Positions 27,049-36,035 are shown, counted from the stretch's first letter. The stretch: DNA of 64,000 nucleotides from Halomonas alkalisoli (GCF_021412585.1 NZ_JAKCMI010000021.1:62001-126000), one strand, 5' to 3'. Notes: generated from the sequence alone by a model not told the origin. Made by a program: numbers and translations.

Positions 27049-27771
27049 TCAAGCATCCCTGCCTTCCATGGCACGCTTCATGAAGTTGAGGATCCAGCGC
27101 ACCATCAGGGTGTCGTCCACTGGCGCCGAGAGCGAAGCCTCTCCCTCGCGTACCCGCTCTTCGCCCACCAGCTCGGCGCGCAGCGCCATCAGGTCCCGCG
27201 AATAGGGCTTGGCGAACTCCGGATGGCCCTGAACGCCGAGGAAGTGCGCGCCGATCTGAATCAGATAGAAGGGGCAGAACTCGCTGCCGGCGAGCACCCG
27301 GGTTTGCGGTGGCAGTTCGCTGACCTGATCCTGATGGCTGACAAGCAGGTCGAGGCTCGGCTGCCAGGGCGCCATCCACTCCGCTCGTGTCTCGACACGG
27401 TTGAACGACATCCCCACGCCCCAGCCCTTGGGGCTCTTCACCACTGCGCCGCCCAATGCCTTGGCCATCAACTGATGGCCGAAGCAGATGCCCACCAGCG
27501 GCTTGCCCGCCTCCCACAGCCGCCGCACGAAGCCGCAGAGGTCATCGACCCAGGCAAGGCCGTCATTGACGCCGTGCTTGGAGCCGGTGGTCAGCCAGGC
27601 ATCCACCGCATCGATATCGTCGGGAATCTCGCCATCCTGGCAGCGCCAGACGACGAACTCGAGCGCCGGGTCGACCTTATGGAAGAGCGCGGCGAACATC
27701 TCCGGATAGTTGCCATGGGCCTCGCGCAGCTCAGGCGCCACATCATCGCACTGCAGAAGCCCTATACGCAT
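27049..27771 (-). CDS. Class I glutamine amidotransferase-like hydrolase
   Basis: A 240-residue stand-alone GATase domain. It has the nucleophile elbow GICFGHQLMAKALGG (Cys about residue 95) and the His-Glu pair in GVQGHPEFAKPYS (about residue 185), so the catalytic triad is complete. Relatives are annotated as GMP-synthase-like amidotransferases or gamma-glutamyl hydrolases. In this operon, after a glutamine-synthetase-like ligase, an aldehyde dehydrogenase and an alcohol dehydrogenase, the likely job is to split a gamma-glutamyl intermediate and recover glutamate. That is inference from context. Confidence 0.85.
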   Translation of the reverse strand: MRIGLLQCDDVAPELREAHGNYPEMFAALFHKVDPALEFVVWRCQDGEIPDDIDAVDAWLTTGSKHGVNDGLAWVDDLCGFVRRLWEAGKPLVGICFGHQLMAKALGGAVVKSPKGWGVGMSFNRVETRAEWMAPWQPSLDLLVSHQDQVSELPPQTRVLAGSEFCPFYLIQIGAHFLGVQGHPEFAKPYSRDLMALRAELVGEERVREGEASLSAPVDDTLMVRWILNFMKRAMEGRDA

Positions 27772-27803
27772 CGCTCAGTCTCCCTGTGGGGGTTACGGCC
27801 ACC

Positions 27804-27894
27804 CTGTTTACGGTCGTCCTTCCTGTTTACCGTCGTCCTGCTGATTAGAGTCGTCCTGCTGATTACAGTCGCCCTGCTGATTACAGTCGCCCTG
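27804..27894. repeat. Five tandem copies of an 18-bp repeat at the 3' end of the alcohol dehydrogenase gene
   Basis: Units of 18-19 bp run head to tail. The last two copies (27859-27876 and 27877-27894) are identical, CTGATTACAGTCGCCCTG; the others differ by a few bases. On the coding (minus) strand the alcohol dehydrogenase ends inside the right-most unit, where the repeat itself supplies the TAA stop. The other units fill the gap before the amidotransferase gene. Confidence 0.9.
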
Positions 27895-29065
27895 CTACGG
27901 CGGAAACGAAGATATCGCGGTAGTCATCGGCAGTGAACTTGATCGGGTTGGAGCCCGATGACGGGTCGGCCACGGCCATATTGCCCACCTTGTCGGCCTG
28001 GCGGATATCGATGCCGAGGTCGGCCAGGGTATGCGGGATGCCGAGCCGCTCGCGCATTTCCAGTACCCAGTCGATCACCGCCGCCGTGCCCGGCTGGTCC
28101 AGGTCGAGGTAGCGGCCCAGGCGCACCATGGGCTCGCCGATGGCGCGCTCGTTGGCACGCAGCACATAGGGCATCAGAATGGCGTTGAGCGTTCCGTGGT
28201 GGGCGTCATGCAGCGCGCCGAGCGGATGCGCCAGGGCGTGCATCGCCCCCAGGCCGCGCTGGAAGGCGGTAGCGCCCATGCTCGAAGCCACCAGCATGTT
28301 CATGCGCGCCTCCAGGTCGTGCCCGTCGGCATAGGCGCGAGGCAGATAGTGATAGATGCGTCGCATCCCCTCGACCGCGATGCCCTCGGCCATGGGGTGG
28401 TAGAGCGGTGAGCACCAGGCTTCCAGGCAGTGGGACAGGGCATCCATGCCGGTGGCGGCGGTCATCGCCGGTGGCAGCCCCACGGTCAACTCGGGGTCGA
28501 GGATCACCATGGCCGGCACCATGCCCGGATGGAAGATGATGCGCTTGACGTGCTCGACCTCGTCGGTGATCACCGAGGCACGCCCCACCTCCGAACCGGT
28601 TCCCGCCGTGGTGGGCACGGCAATGATGGGCGCAATGGCCTGGGCATCGGCGTTCTTCCAGTTATCGCCGATATCCTCCAGCGACCACAGCGACAACCCT
28701 TCCCGCTGATTGGCCATCAGCGCCACGGCCTTGGCGGCATCCAGCCCCGAACCGCCGCCGAAGGCGATCACGCCGTCATGGCCGCCGTCCCGAAAGGCTG
28801 CCATGCCGTCGAGGACGTTCTTCCCGGTGGGGTTGCCCTTCACCTGGCTGAAGACGGCGATGCCGAGCCCGCTGTCCTGGCAGGCTTGCACGCTCTCCTG
28901 CACCATCGGCAGCGCGGCGAGGCCGGGGTCGGTGATCAGCAGCGGTGCCTGCATGCCGAGCGCCTTGCAGGCCGCGGGCAGCTCGCGGATGCGGCCCACC
29001 CCGGTGAGGATATTGGCGGGGTAGTTCCAGCCCGTGGTGAACGGCTGCATATCCGGATGATTCAT
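27881..29065 (-). CDS. Iron-containing (group III) alcohol dehydrogenase
   Basis: A 394-residue Fe-ADH family protein. It has the NAD-binding GGGSGLDAAKAVA (about residue 102), VPTTAGTGSEVGRASVI (about 150), and the metal ligands in TGMDALSHCLEAWCSP, MHALAHPLGALHDAHHG (three His). Such enzymes oxidise a primary alcohol to the aldehyde. It lies 28 bp after the aldehyde dehydrogenase, which would take the next step. An AGGAG site precedes the ATG at 29065. The C terminus runs into the tandem repeat described separately. Confidence 0.93.
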   Translation of the reverse strand: MNHPDMQPFTTGWNYPANILTGVGRIRELPAACKALGMQAPLLITDPGLAALPMVQESVQACQDSGLGIAVFSQVKGNPTGKNVLDGMAAFRDGGHDGVIAFGGGSGLDAAKAVALMANQREGLSLWSLEDIGDNWKNADAQAIAPIIAVPTTAGTGSEVGRASVITDEVEHVKRIIFHPGMVPAMVILDPELTVGLPPAMTAATGMDALSHCLEAWCSPLYHPMAEGIAVEGMRRIYHYLPRAYADGHDLEARMNMLVASSMGATAFQRGLGAMHALAHPLGALHDAHHGTLNAILMPYVLRANERAIGEPMVRLGRYLDLDQPGTAAVIDWVLEMRERLGIPHTLADLGIDIRQADKVGNMAVADPSSGSNPIKFTADDYRDIFVSAVAGRL

Positions 29066-29092
29066 ATTGAACTCCTGGGCGGTGCTGCCCGT

Positions 29093-30478
29093 TCAGGCAT
29101 GCTTGAGGTGGAAGGACTTGGGCCGCGTCAGCGTCTCGTAGCCCAGCCGCGAAAGGGAGCAACCGCGCCCCGACTGCTTGACGCCGGTCCAGGCCAGCTC
29201 CGGGTCGAGGTAGTCGCAGCGGTTGGTGAAGACGGTACCGGCGTCGAGCCGACGGGCCAGCGCCGCCCCGATGGCCCTGTCGCGGGTGAACACCGCCGCG
29301 GTGAGCCCGAAGTCGCTGTCGTTCATCAACGCGACGGCTTCGTCGTCGGAGTCCACCGCCATGATGCCCACCACCGGGCCGAAGCTCTCTTCGGTCATCA
29401 CCCGCATCGAGTGATCGACGCCGGTCAGCACCTGGGGCGCCAGGTAGGCGCTGCCCGGCACCGAGAGCGGATAGTCGCCGGGGTCGATCCAGGCCCTGGC
29501 CCCGGCGGCGACCGCCTCCTCGATCTGGCCGCGCACGAAATCCGCCGCCGCCGGCCGCACCAGCGGACCCAGGGAGGTGGCAGGGTCGGTGGGATTGCCG
29601 AGCCGAAGCTGCCTGACCCAGGCCACGGCACGCTCGACGAAGGCATCGAAGATGTCGCGGTGCACATAGAGACGCTCGATGCCACAGCAGCTCTGCCCTG
29701 AATTGAAGAAGGCCCCGTCCATCACCCCGTCGACGGCGGCATCCAGATCCACATCGGGGCGGATATAGGCCGGGTCCTTGCCGCCCAGCTCGAGCCCGGT
29801 GGCAATGAATCGCCCTGCGGCGTTGCGCTCGACCATCGCCCCGCCGGGCACCGATCCGGTGAAGGAGACATGGGCGATGCGGCGGTCCTGGATCAGGTCT
29901 TCGGTGGCCTCGTGGGAGAGATGCAGGTGCTGGAAGACCCCTTCCGGCAGCCCGGCCTCGTCGAAGGCCTGCTGGAAGCGCTCGGCGCACAACGGCGTCT
30001 GCGCCGAGTGCTTGAGGATCACCGCATTGCCGGCCATGATCGCCGGCACCACCGCATTCACCGCGGTCATGAAGGGGAAGTTCCAGGGCGCGACGATGAA
30101 CGACACCCCCAGCGGCTCGCGGGTGATATAGCGGCTGAAGCCCGGCTTGTCCTGGAGCACGATGGGGGCGAGCGCGTCGTCCGCCAGCGCAATCATGGTG
30201 CGCGCACGCTCCTCGAAGCCACCGATCTCGCCCGCAGCGGCGGCGATCGGCCGCCCCATCTGCCAGGTCAGTTCCTCTGCCAGCGCGTCGCGGCACGCCA
30301 CGAAGGCATCCACCATGCGCGAGCAATACCGGGCACGCTCGGAGAGCGGCACGTCGCGCCAGGCCCGCTGCGCCGTCACCGCCCGCGCCAGCGTCGCCTC
30401 CACCAGGGCCGGATCGGCCTGTTCCCGTTCGACGTAGACCGAGCCGTCGACGGGGGAAATCGTCTTCTGTATGGCCAT
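29093..30478 (-). CDS. NAD(P)-dependent aldehyde dehydrogenase
   Basis: A 461-residue aldehyde dehydrogenase with WNFPFMTAVNAVVPAIMAGN, the catalytic Glu in LELGGKDPAYI (about residue 228) and the catalytic Cys in NSGQSCCGIERLYV (about residue 262). It most resembles succinate-semialdehyde-type ALDHs of the shorter class. The ATG at 30478 has a GAGGTGG site and begins at the family N terminus; the open frame reads 31 codons further into the gap. It starts 7 bp after the ligase stop, within the gamma-glutamyl-type operon. Confidence 0.92.
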   Translation of the reverse strand: MAIQKTISPVDGSVYVEREQADPALVEATLARAVTAQRAWRDVPLSERARYCSRMVDAFVACRDALAEELTWQMGRPIAAAAGEIGGFEERARTMIALADDALAPIVLQDKPGFSRYITREPLGVSFIVAPWNFPFMTAVNAVVPAIMAGNAVILKHSAQTPLCAERFQQAFDEAGLPEGVFQHLHLSHEATEDLIQDRRIAHVSFTGSVPGGAMVERNAAGRFIATGLELGGKDPAYIRPDVDLDAAVDGVMDGAFFNSGQSCCGIERLYVHRDIFDAFVERAVAWVRQLRLGNPTDPATSLGPLVRPAAADFVRGQIEEAVAAGARAWIDPGDYPLSVPGSAYLAPQVLTGVDHSMRVMTEESFGPVVGIMAVDSDDEAVALMNDSDFGLTAAVFTRDRAIGAALARRLDAGTVFTNRCDYLDPELAWTGVKQSGRGCSLSRLGYETLTRPKSFHLKHA

Positions 30479-30485
30479 AACCACC

Positions 30486-31865
30486 TCAAATGATTTCGAA
30501 ATAGCGATCCAACTCCCAATCAGTAATATGTCGCCGGAACTGCCGCTCCTCCCATTCGCGAGTCGCGGCAAAATGCTCGACGAAGTCGTCGCCGAATAGG
30601 GTCCGTGCCGACCCCGAGGCCTTGAGCCGCTGGGCGGCTTCCCACAGGGTCTGCGGCAGGGCCTGGCTGGCGGGGTCGGTCAGCTCGTAGGCGTTGCCGC
30701 TCACCGGCTCGCCCGGCTCGAGCCGCTGCTCGATGCCATGCAGCCCGGCACCGATTGCCGCGGCAAGGGCCAGGTAGGGGTTGGCGTCGGCGCTGCCCAG
30801 GCGATATTCCACCCGCTGCGACTTGGCGCTGCCCGGTATCACCCGCAGCGCCGTGGTACGGTTCTCCACCCCCCATGTGGCATCGGTGGGTGCCCAGAAG
30901 CCGGGGATCAGGCGGGTATAGCTGTTGACGGTCGGAGCGAACATGGCCAGGAATTCCGGCATCAGCTGCTGCTGCCCGGCCACGAAGTGACGCTGGATCT
31001 CGCTCATCTGGTGCGGCTTGTCGGCATCGAAGAAGGCCGACTCGCCGCTGTCGATGTGATTGAGCGACAGGTGGATATGACCGCTCTGGCCGGGGTAGTC
31101 TGGCGACCACTTGGCCATGAAGGTGGCCATCAGGCCGCGACGCTGCGCCCACACCTTGGTGAACGTCTTGAACAGCGCTCCCTTGTCGCCGGCGGCCAGC
31201 GCCTCGTCGACGCCAATGGCCGCTTCCAGCACGCCGGGGCCGGTCTCGGTATGCAGGCCTTCGATGGGGAAATCCATCGCCTCGGAGAGCGCCAGCAGTT
31301 CGTGATAGAGCTCACTGTGGACCGAACTCCTGAGCATCGAATAGCCCATCATGTCCGGGGTCAGCGGCTTGAGGTTGCGAAAGCCCTTTTCGCGGATCGA
31401 CTCCGGTGTCTCCTGGAACAGGAAGAACTCGTACTCCAGCGCACCGTGGGCAATGAAGCCCATGTCGCGGGCCTTGGCCAATACGCGCCGAAGCAGTCCG
31501 CGCGGGCAGATCGCCTCGGCGGGGCCGGTAAACTCGGCGAGAAACAGCAGCATGTCGCCTTCGCAGGCGAGGTCGCGGCAGCTGTCGGGCAGGATTCTCA
31601 GGCCGGCATCCGGATAGCCGGTGTGCCAGCCGGTGTACTTGACGTTGTCGTAGAGCTCATCCTTGCTGTCCCAGCCCAGCACCACGTCGCAGAAGGCGAA
31701 GCCCTCCTCCAGGGCGTGGAAGAACTTGTCGCGGCGCATGTACTTGCCGACCATGACCCCGTCGATATCGAACAGGCCGACCTTGACGTGGCTCAGGCCG
31801 CGCTCCTCGACGATGCGCCGGGCATCCTCCGCACTCTTGATCTCTCTTGCCTGAAGTCGGCTCAT
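30486..31865 (-). CDS. Glutamine-synthetase-family gamma-glutamyl-amine ligase (GlnT/PuuA-like)
   Basis: A 459-residue GS-family protein. The beta-grasp N-domain has the LFDIDGVMVGKYMRRDKF pattern of PuuA/GlnT-type enzymes. The catalytic core shows EYEFFLF (metal Glu), ETGPGVLEAAI, GQSGHIHLSL (His) and the ATP/glutamate arginines in NRTTALRVIPGS and RVEYRLGSADANPYLALAA. Such enzymes join glutamate to an amine such as putrescine or ethanolamine. Lying with alcohol and aldehyde dehydrogenases and a GATase, it is unlikely to be the housekeeping GlnA. A GAGGGAGAG site precedes the ATG. Confidence 0.9.
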   Translation of the reverse strand: MSRLQAREIKSAEDARRIVEERGLSHVKVGLFDIDGVMVGKYMRRDKFFHALEEGFAFCDVVLGWDSKDELYDNVKYTGWHTGYPDAGLRILPDSCRDLACEGDMLLFLAEFTGPAEAICPRGLLRRVLAKARDMGFIAHGALEYEFFLFQETPESIREKGFRNLKPLTPDMMGYSMLRSSVHSELYHELLALSEAMDFPIEGLHTETGPGVLEAAIGVDEALAAGDKGALFKTFTKVWAQRRGLMATFMAKWSPDYPGQSGHIHLSLNHIDSGESAFFDADKPHQMSEIQRHFVAGQQQLMPEFLAMFAPTVNSYTRLIPGFWAPTDATWGVENRTTALRVIPGSAKSQRVEYRLGSADANPYLALAAAIGAGLHGIEQRLEPGEPVSGNAYELTDPASQALPQTLWEAAQRLKASGSARTLFGDDFVEHFAATREWEERQFRRHITDWELDRYFEII

Positions 31866-31921
31866 GGTCTCTCCCTCTGCTGCCCTGTTGTTGTCATTCG
31901 ATGCCCCGGCGATGGCTGGAC

Positions 31922-31949
31922 GGGGCAGGCGGCGAGCGCCGCCTGCCCC
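31922..31949 (-). terminator. Strong stem-loop between TRAP binding protein and ligase gene
   Basis: GGGGCAGGCGGC (31922-31933) pairs perfectly with GCCGCCTGCCCC (31938-31949) around GAGC. It is 20 bp after the leftward binding-protein stop. It has no T-run, so it may only partly stop transcription and set a lower level for the downstream enzymes, or protect the upstream mRNA end. Confidence 0.65.
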
Positions 31950-31969
31950 ACGGGTTCACTGCCTGACGC

Positions 31970-33034
31970 TCAGCTGTAGCGGTAGGGAGGACCGGCCTGC
32001 TGCATGGTCTGGCGGTAATCCTTGAGGATCTGCACCACCCGCGCATTGCGATCGCTCTGTTCGGCGATCTCGTCCCAGAACTCCAGCGCCGCATCCTCCA
32101 GGGTCTGCCACTCCTCCTCGGGGATGGAGGTCAGCTCCAGTTTGCCACCGGTGGTGCGATAGTGCGCCTCCCCCCACCAATACCAGTGCTGCCGATAGTA
32201 GTGGGAATTGTCCATGCACAGCTTGAACAACGTCTGCAGGTGCTCGGGGACCTCGTTCCAGCGGTCGGAATTGGCAAAGTAGGAGCCGGCCCAGGCCCCG
32301 GAAATGTTGTTGGTGAGGTAGTAGCTGGCAACGTCGGCCCAGCCGACGGTGTAGGCCTCGGTGATTCCCGCCCAGGCGATCCCGTCGAGCTCCCGGGTCT
32401 GCATGGCGACCTCGATGTCTTCCCAGGGCAGCGTCACCGGCACCACGCCGAAGCGGCTCAGGAAGCGCCCCGCCGTGGGGAAGGTGAAGACGCGCTTGCC
32501 ACGCAGGTCTTCCAGGCTGCGGATCGGGTCGCGGGTCACGAAGTTGCAGGGATCCCAGGCCCCGGCGCCGAGCCAGGTGACGCCGTCGACCTCGGCGTAG
32601 GCCTCCTCCCAGATCTCCTTGAGCCCGTAATGGTGGAACAGCGCCGGCACGTCCAGGCTGTAGCGCGAGGCGAAGGGAAAGTAACCGCCGAAGACCGAGA
32701 CATCCACCGGCGCGGCGATGGAGTCGTCGTCGCTCTGCACCGCGTCGATGGTGCCGCGCTGCATGGCACGGAACAGCTCACCGGTGGGCACCAGCTGGTC
32801 GGCATAGAAGAGCTCGATCTCCATCTCGCCGTTGGCGGCCTTGTTGAAGGCATCGATGGAGGGCTTGATGACGTGGGCCGCCAACGCCGGCCCGGCGTAG
32901 GTCTGCATGCGCCAGCGAATGGGGGCCCGCGACTGGGCGTGGACGTAGGGGGCGCCGACGGTGGCCGCCCCTACGGTGGCGGCGGTAGCGACCCCGGCCT
33001 TCTTGAGAAAGTCCCGCCTGTTGCGATTGGTCAT
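31970..33034 (-). CDS. TRAP transporter substrate-binding protein (Tat-exported)
   Basis: A 354-residue DctP/TakP-type binding protein. The N terminus MTNRNRRDFLKKAGVATAA is a twin-arginine signal (RRDFLKK) with a cleavage site near VHAQ. The mature protein has the family RGKRVFTFPTAGRFLSRFG segment with its ligand arginine. Two in-frame ATGs are available; the one at 33034 is favoured because the GGGAG site lies 7 bases upstream of it but only one base from the ATG at 33040. Export in folded form is unusual for TRAP binding proteins but typical of this subgroup, whose ligands include keto acids and other carboxylates. Ligand here unknown. Confidence 0.92.
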   Translation of the reverse strand: MTNRNRRDFLKKAGVATAATVGAATVGAPYVHAQSRAPIRWRMQTYAGPALAAHVIKPSIDAFNKAANGEMEIELFYADQLVPTGELFRAMQRGTIDAVQSDDDSIAAPVDVSVFGGYFPFASRYSLDVPALFHHYGLKEIWEEAYAEVDGVTWLGAGAWDPCNFVTRDPIRSLEDLRGKRVFTFPTAGRFLSRFGVVPVTLPWEDIEVAMQTRELDGIAWAGITEAYTVGWADVASYYLTNNISGAWAGSYFANSDRWNEVPEHLQTLFKLCMDNSHYYRQHWYWWGEAHYRTTGGKLELTSIPEEEWQTLEDAALEFWDEIAEQSDRNARVVQILKDYRQTMQQAGPPYRYS

Positions 33035-33097
33035 GATCATTCTCCCGATCTGGTTTGTTGTTGTTTCACTTGCCCACGGCCAGGCACCAGGAAAGCG

Positions 33098-34420
33098 TCA
33101 GTAGCCGTAGTAGAGCTCCGGCAGCCACAGCGCCAGCTGCGGGAAGACGGTGATCAGGCCCAGCCCCAGGAGCATGATCATCACGAACGGCCAGACGCTG
33201 CGGTAGATGTCGCCGAGCGACACCTCCGGCGGCGCCATGGCACGCATCAGGAACAGGTTGTAGCCGAACGGTGGCGTCATGTAGGCGATCTGCACGGTGA
33301 TGGTGTAGAGCACGCCGTACCACACCGGGTCGAAGCCCAGGCTCACCACCAGCGGCACATAGAGCGGCGCCACGATCACCAGCATCGCGGTATCGTCGAG
33401 GAACATGCCCATCAGGATGTAGGAGAGCTGCATCATCAGCAGGATCTCCCAGGGGCCGAGGCCCATGCGGTCGAGAAAGACGTTCTCGATCGCCCGCACC
33501 GCCCCCAGGCCGTCGAATACGGCGCCGAAGCTGAGCGCGGCGAGGATGATCCACATGAACATGCAGCTGATGCCCAGGGTGCGGCGCACCGTGACCTCGA
33601 TCACGGCCCGGGTCAGGCGTCCCTTGAACAGCGCCGCCAGGGTCGCCGCGAAGGCGCCATAGGCGGCGCTCTCCACCAGGCTGGTGATCCCCATCAGGAA
33701 CAGGCCGGTCATCGAGAAGAAGATCAGCAGCGGCAGGATACCCGCGCGCAGCAACTTGAGCTTCGCGCCCAGGCTCATGTTGCGCTCCTCGGGAGGCAGG
33801 GCCGGCCCCAGGCTCGGCTGCAGCCGGCAGCGCACCACGATATAGATCACGAACAGCGCGGCCAGGATCAGCCCCGGAATGGCCCCGGCCAGCCATAGCT
33901 TGCCCACCGGCTGGCGGGCGATCATGCCGTAGAGCACCAGCACCACGCTGGGCGGCACCAGGATGCCCAGCGAACTACCCGCCTGGATCACCCCGGTCAC
34001 CATGATCTTGTCGTAGCCGCGGCGCAGCAGCTCGGGCAGCGCGATACTGGCACCGATCGCCATGCCGGCCACGCTCAGGCCGTTCATGGCCGAGACCACC
34101 ACCATCAGGCCGATGGTGCCCACCGCCAGGCCGCCCCGCAGCGAGCCCATCCAGACATGGAACATCTCGTAGAGGTCGCCGGCGATGCCCGACTCGGAGA
34201 GCATGTAGCCCATGAACACGAACAGCGGCAGGGTCAGCAGTGGATACCAGTTCATCAGCACGAAGCTGGCATTGAACGGCATCTCCACGCCGCCATCGCC
34301 CCACAGCAGCAGCGCCGAGGCGGCGCCGACGAAACCGATGACGCCGAACACCCGCTGGCCGGTCAACAGCAGCAGCATCATGCTCGAGAACATCATCAGC
34401 GCGATCATCTCGTAGCTCAT
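33098..34420 (-). CDS. TRAP transporter large permease, DctM family
   Basis: A 440-residue membrane protein with about 12 segments. Family blocks include PLLTLPLFVFMGYMLSESG, GSSLGILVPPSVVLVLYG, MGMFLDDTAMLVIVAP and QIAYMTPPFGYNLFLMR. It starts in an ATGA overlap with the small permease, which fixes the start at 34420. It is 63 bp upstream of its binding-protein gene in the leftward operon controlled by the LysR gene. Confidence 0.93.
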   Translation of the reverse strand: MSYEMIALMMFSSMMLLLLTGQRVFGVIGFVGAASALLLWGDGGVEMPFNASFVLMNWYPLLTLPLFVFMGYMLSESGIAGDLYEMFHVWMGSLRGGLAVGTIGLMVVVSAMNGLSVAGMAIGASIALPELLRRGYDKIMVTGVIQAGSSLGILVPPSVVLVLYGMIARQPVGKLWLAGAIPGLILAALFVIYIVVRCRLQPSLGPALPPEERNMSLGAKLKLLRAGILPLLIFFSMTGLFLMGITSLVESAAYGAFAATLAALFKGRLTRAVIEVTVRRTLGISCMFMWIILAALSFGAVFDGLGAVRAIENVFLDRMGLGPWEILLMMQLSYILMGMFLDDTAMLVIVAPLYVPLVVSLGFDPVWYGVLYTITVQIAYMTPPFGYNLFLMRAMAPPEVSLGDIYRSVWPFVMIMLLGLGLITVFPQLALWLPELYYGY

Positions 34421-34944
34421 TCGGCCTCCTCCGCATAGATGTCCTGCCCGCGGGCGGTGGCGACATCCTTGAAGAAGGTCGCGACGGCCTGCAGCAGCAT
34501 CAGCAGGATGCCGATACACATGATGATCTTGATCGGCGCCAGCGGCGGCGCCCAGGCGGAGTAGTTGCGCTGCCCGTACTGCAGCGCGTACTGGGTGCTG
34601 GAGATGCCGCCCAGCAGCAGCGTGACCAGGAAGAAGATCAGGAAGAGGATGGTGATGGCATCGACCAGCGCCTGGGTGCGAGGCGTCCAGCGGCTATAGA
34701 AGAGGTCCATGCGTACATGGGCCCCCATCTGCATCGCATAGGCCCCGCCCAGCAGGTAATAGCTCACCAGCATGAACTGGGACATCTCCACGCCCCACAT
34801 CAGCGGGCTGTTGAGCACCGTGCGCGAGAAGGAGGCATAGAGCAGCAGCCCCATCATGACGAAGACCAGGTACATGATCACCCGGCCCACCCCGCGATTG
34901 AGGCGGTCGACGAGGCGCACATAGCGTCTTATTGTTCTTGGCAT
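34417..34944 (-). CDS. TRAP transporter small permease, DctQ family
   Basis: A 175-residue protein with four membrane segments (about residues 17-37, 52-70, 90-115 and 135-155), beginning MPRTIRRYVRLVDRLNRG. The start at 34944 was chosen because the DctQ family begins there; no strong ribosome site is seen, and an in-frame start at 35013 is the alternative. It is the first gene of the TRAP/gamma-glutamyl operon, about 100 bp downstream of a LysR-type operator. Confidence 0.85.
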   Translation of the reverse strand: MPRTIRRYVRLVDRLNRGVGRVIMYLVFVMMGLLLYASFSRTVLNSPLMWGVEMSQFMLVSYYLLGGAYAMQMGAHVRMDLFYSRWTPRTQALVDAITILFLIFFLVTLLLGGISSTQYALQYGQRNYSAWAPPLAPIKIIMCIGILLMLLQAVATFFKDVATARGQDIYAEEAE

Positions 34945-35039
34945 CTCGGGGAAAGCCCTGTGCGGCTTGAAACATTGCGTTTCAGTCTTGGCCGCTCTTT
35001 CCCCGGACCGCAAAGAGCATCGGTGTTGGTGACGCAGGG

Positions 35040-35060
35040 ACTATCGATAAAAACGATAGT
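35040..35060. promoter_or_regulatory. LysR-type operator (ATC-N9-GAT)
   Basis: ACTATCG (35040-35046) and CGATAGT (35054-35060) are perfect 7-bp arms around a 7-bp AT-rich spacer. They contain ATC-N9-GAT, the usual core of LysR-family sites. The site lies 16 bp after the LysR stop and about 96 bp upstream of the TRAP small-permease start, so it probably marks activation of that operon. Confidence 0.7.
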
Positions 35061-35075
35061 GCACCATCTGGGGGC

Positions 35076-36035
35076 TCAGGAGCGGGTAGAAACCGCCTCG
35101 GAGAGCCATGGCAGGGCCTGGTCGAGCTGGCGGCGGAAACGTTGCTCCAGCAGGCGGCGGCTGTCCCGGGCCAATAGCGCGGGCAGGTCGCCCAGCTCAT
35201 CGCGACGCGAGACCAGGGTCAATTCCCGGGTGAGCGGCGCCACCGGCAGCGGCGCCACCTGGACCCTGAGGTTCTCGAGCCCGGCCTGGTAGAGGCACAG
35301 CGGCGTGGTGATGGTCCAGCCGGCCCCGGCGCTGACCAGACGCAGCACCGCAAAGGTGTTGTCGAGATGCAGCCGGGCCGGCAGCTCCAGCTTGTTCAAG
35401 CGCAGATGGCGCTCGATGGCCTGGCCGATCAACGACTGCGGCGTGTAGCGCACGAAATCGAGCTGACGGGCGATCCAGCGCAGGTTGTCCAGCGGCCCCG
35501 TCCAGCCGAGCGGCACCACCAGCACGAAGGGTTCGCGTAGCAGGGCATGGCGCTCCAGGCCATCGTAGTTCTCGAGTCGGTCGTCGGAGACGATGATATC
35601 CACATGGCGGGTCAGCAGGGCATGGCTGTGCATATGTGACAGCCCGGTGGTCAGCGTGTAGTCGCGGGTATAGCGCTTGATCAGCTCGATCAGCGGCTGG
35701 CCGACCGCGGTGGCCAGCGAGTCGACCAGCGCCAGGCGAACCTGGTGCAGCTGGCCGAAGGCACCCGACACCAGTTCACGACGGGTGCTGCGCGCCTCCT
35801 CCAGTAGCCGCCGGGCACGGTCGTAGAAGAAGCGGCCCGCGCTGGTCGGCTCCAGGGGCCGGGTGTTGCGCTTGAACAGCGTCACGCCCAGCCCCTCCTC
35901 GAGGTTGGCCAGGCTCTGCGACACCGACGACTGCTTGAGTCCCAGCCGCCGGGCGGCGGCGCTCTGGCTGCCCTGTTCCAGAGTCTCGACGAAAATCTCC
36001 ATGCTGCGCAGATCGAATCCGAAGCCGCTTCGCAT
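35076..36035 (-). CDS. LysR-family regulator of the TRAP/gamma-glutamyl operon
   Basis: A 319-residue LysR protein. The HTH spans about residues 10-50 (FVETLEQGSQSAAARRLGLK followed by QSSVSQSLANLE) and the effector domain occupies the C-terminal 210 residues. The ATG at 36035 has a GGGGGAGAG site. Unusually for LysR systems it is on the same strand as, and directly upstream of, the genes it probably controls, with the operator between its stop and the first transporter gene. Confidence 0.92.
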   Translation of the reverse strand: MRSGFGFDLRSMEIFVETLEQGSQSAAARRLGLKQSSVSQSLANLEEGLGVTLFKRNTRPLEPTSAGRFFYDRARRLLEEARSTRRELVSGAFGQLHQVRLALVDSLATAVGQPLIELIKRYTRDYTLTTGLSHMHSHALLTRHVDIIVSDDRLENYDGLERHALLREPFVLVVPLGWTGPLDNLRWIARQLDFVRYTPQSLIGQAIERHLRLNKLELPARLHLDNTFAVLRLVSAGAGWTITTPLCLYQAGLENLRVQVAPLPVAPLTRELTLVSRRDELGDLPALLARDSRRLLEQRFRRQLDQALPWLSEAVSTRS

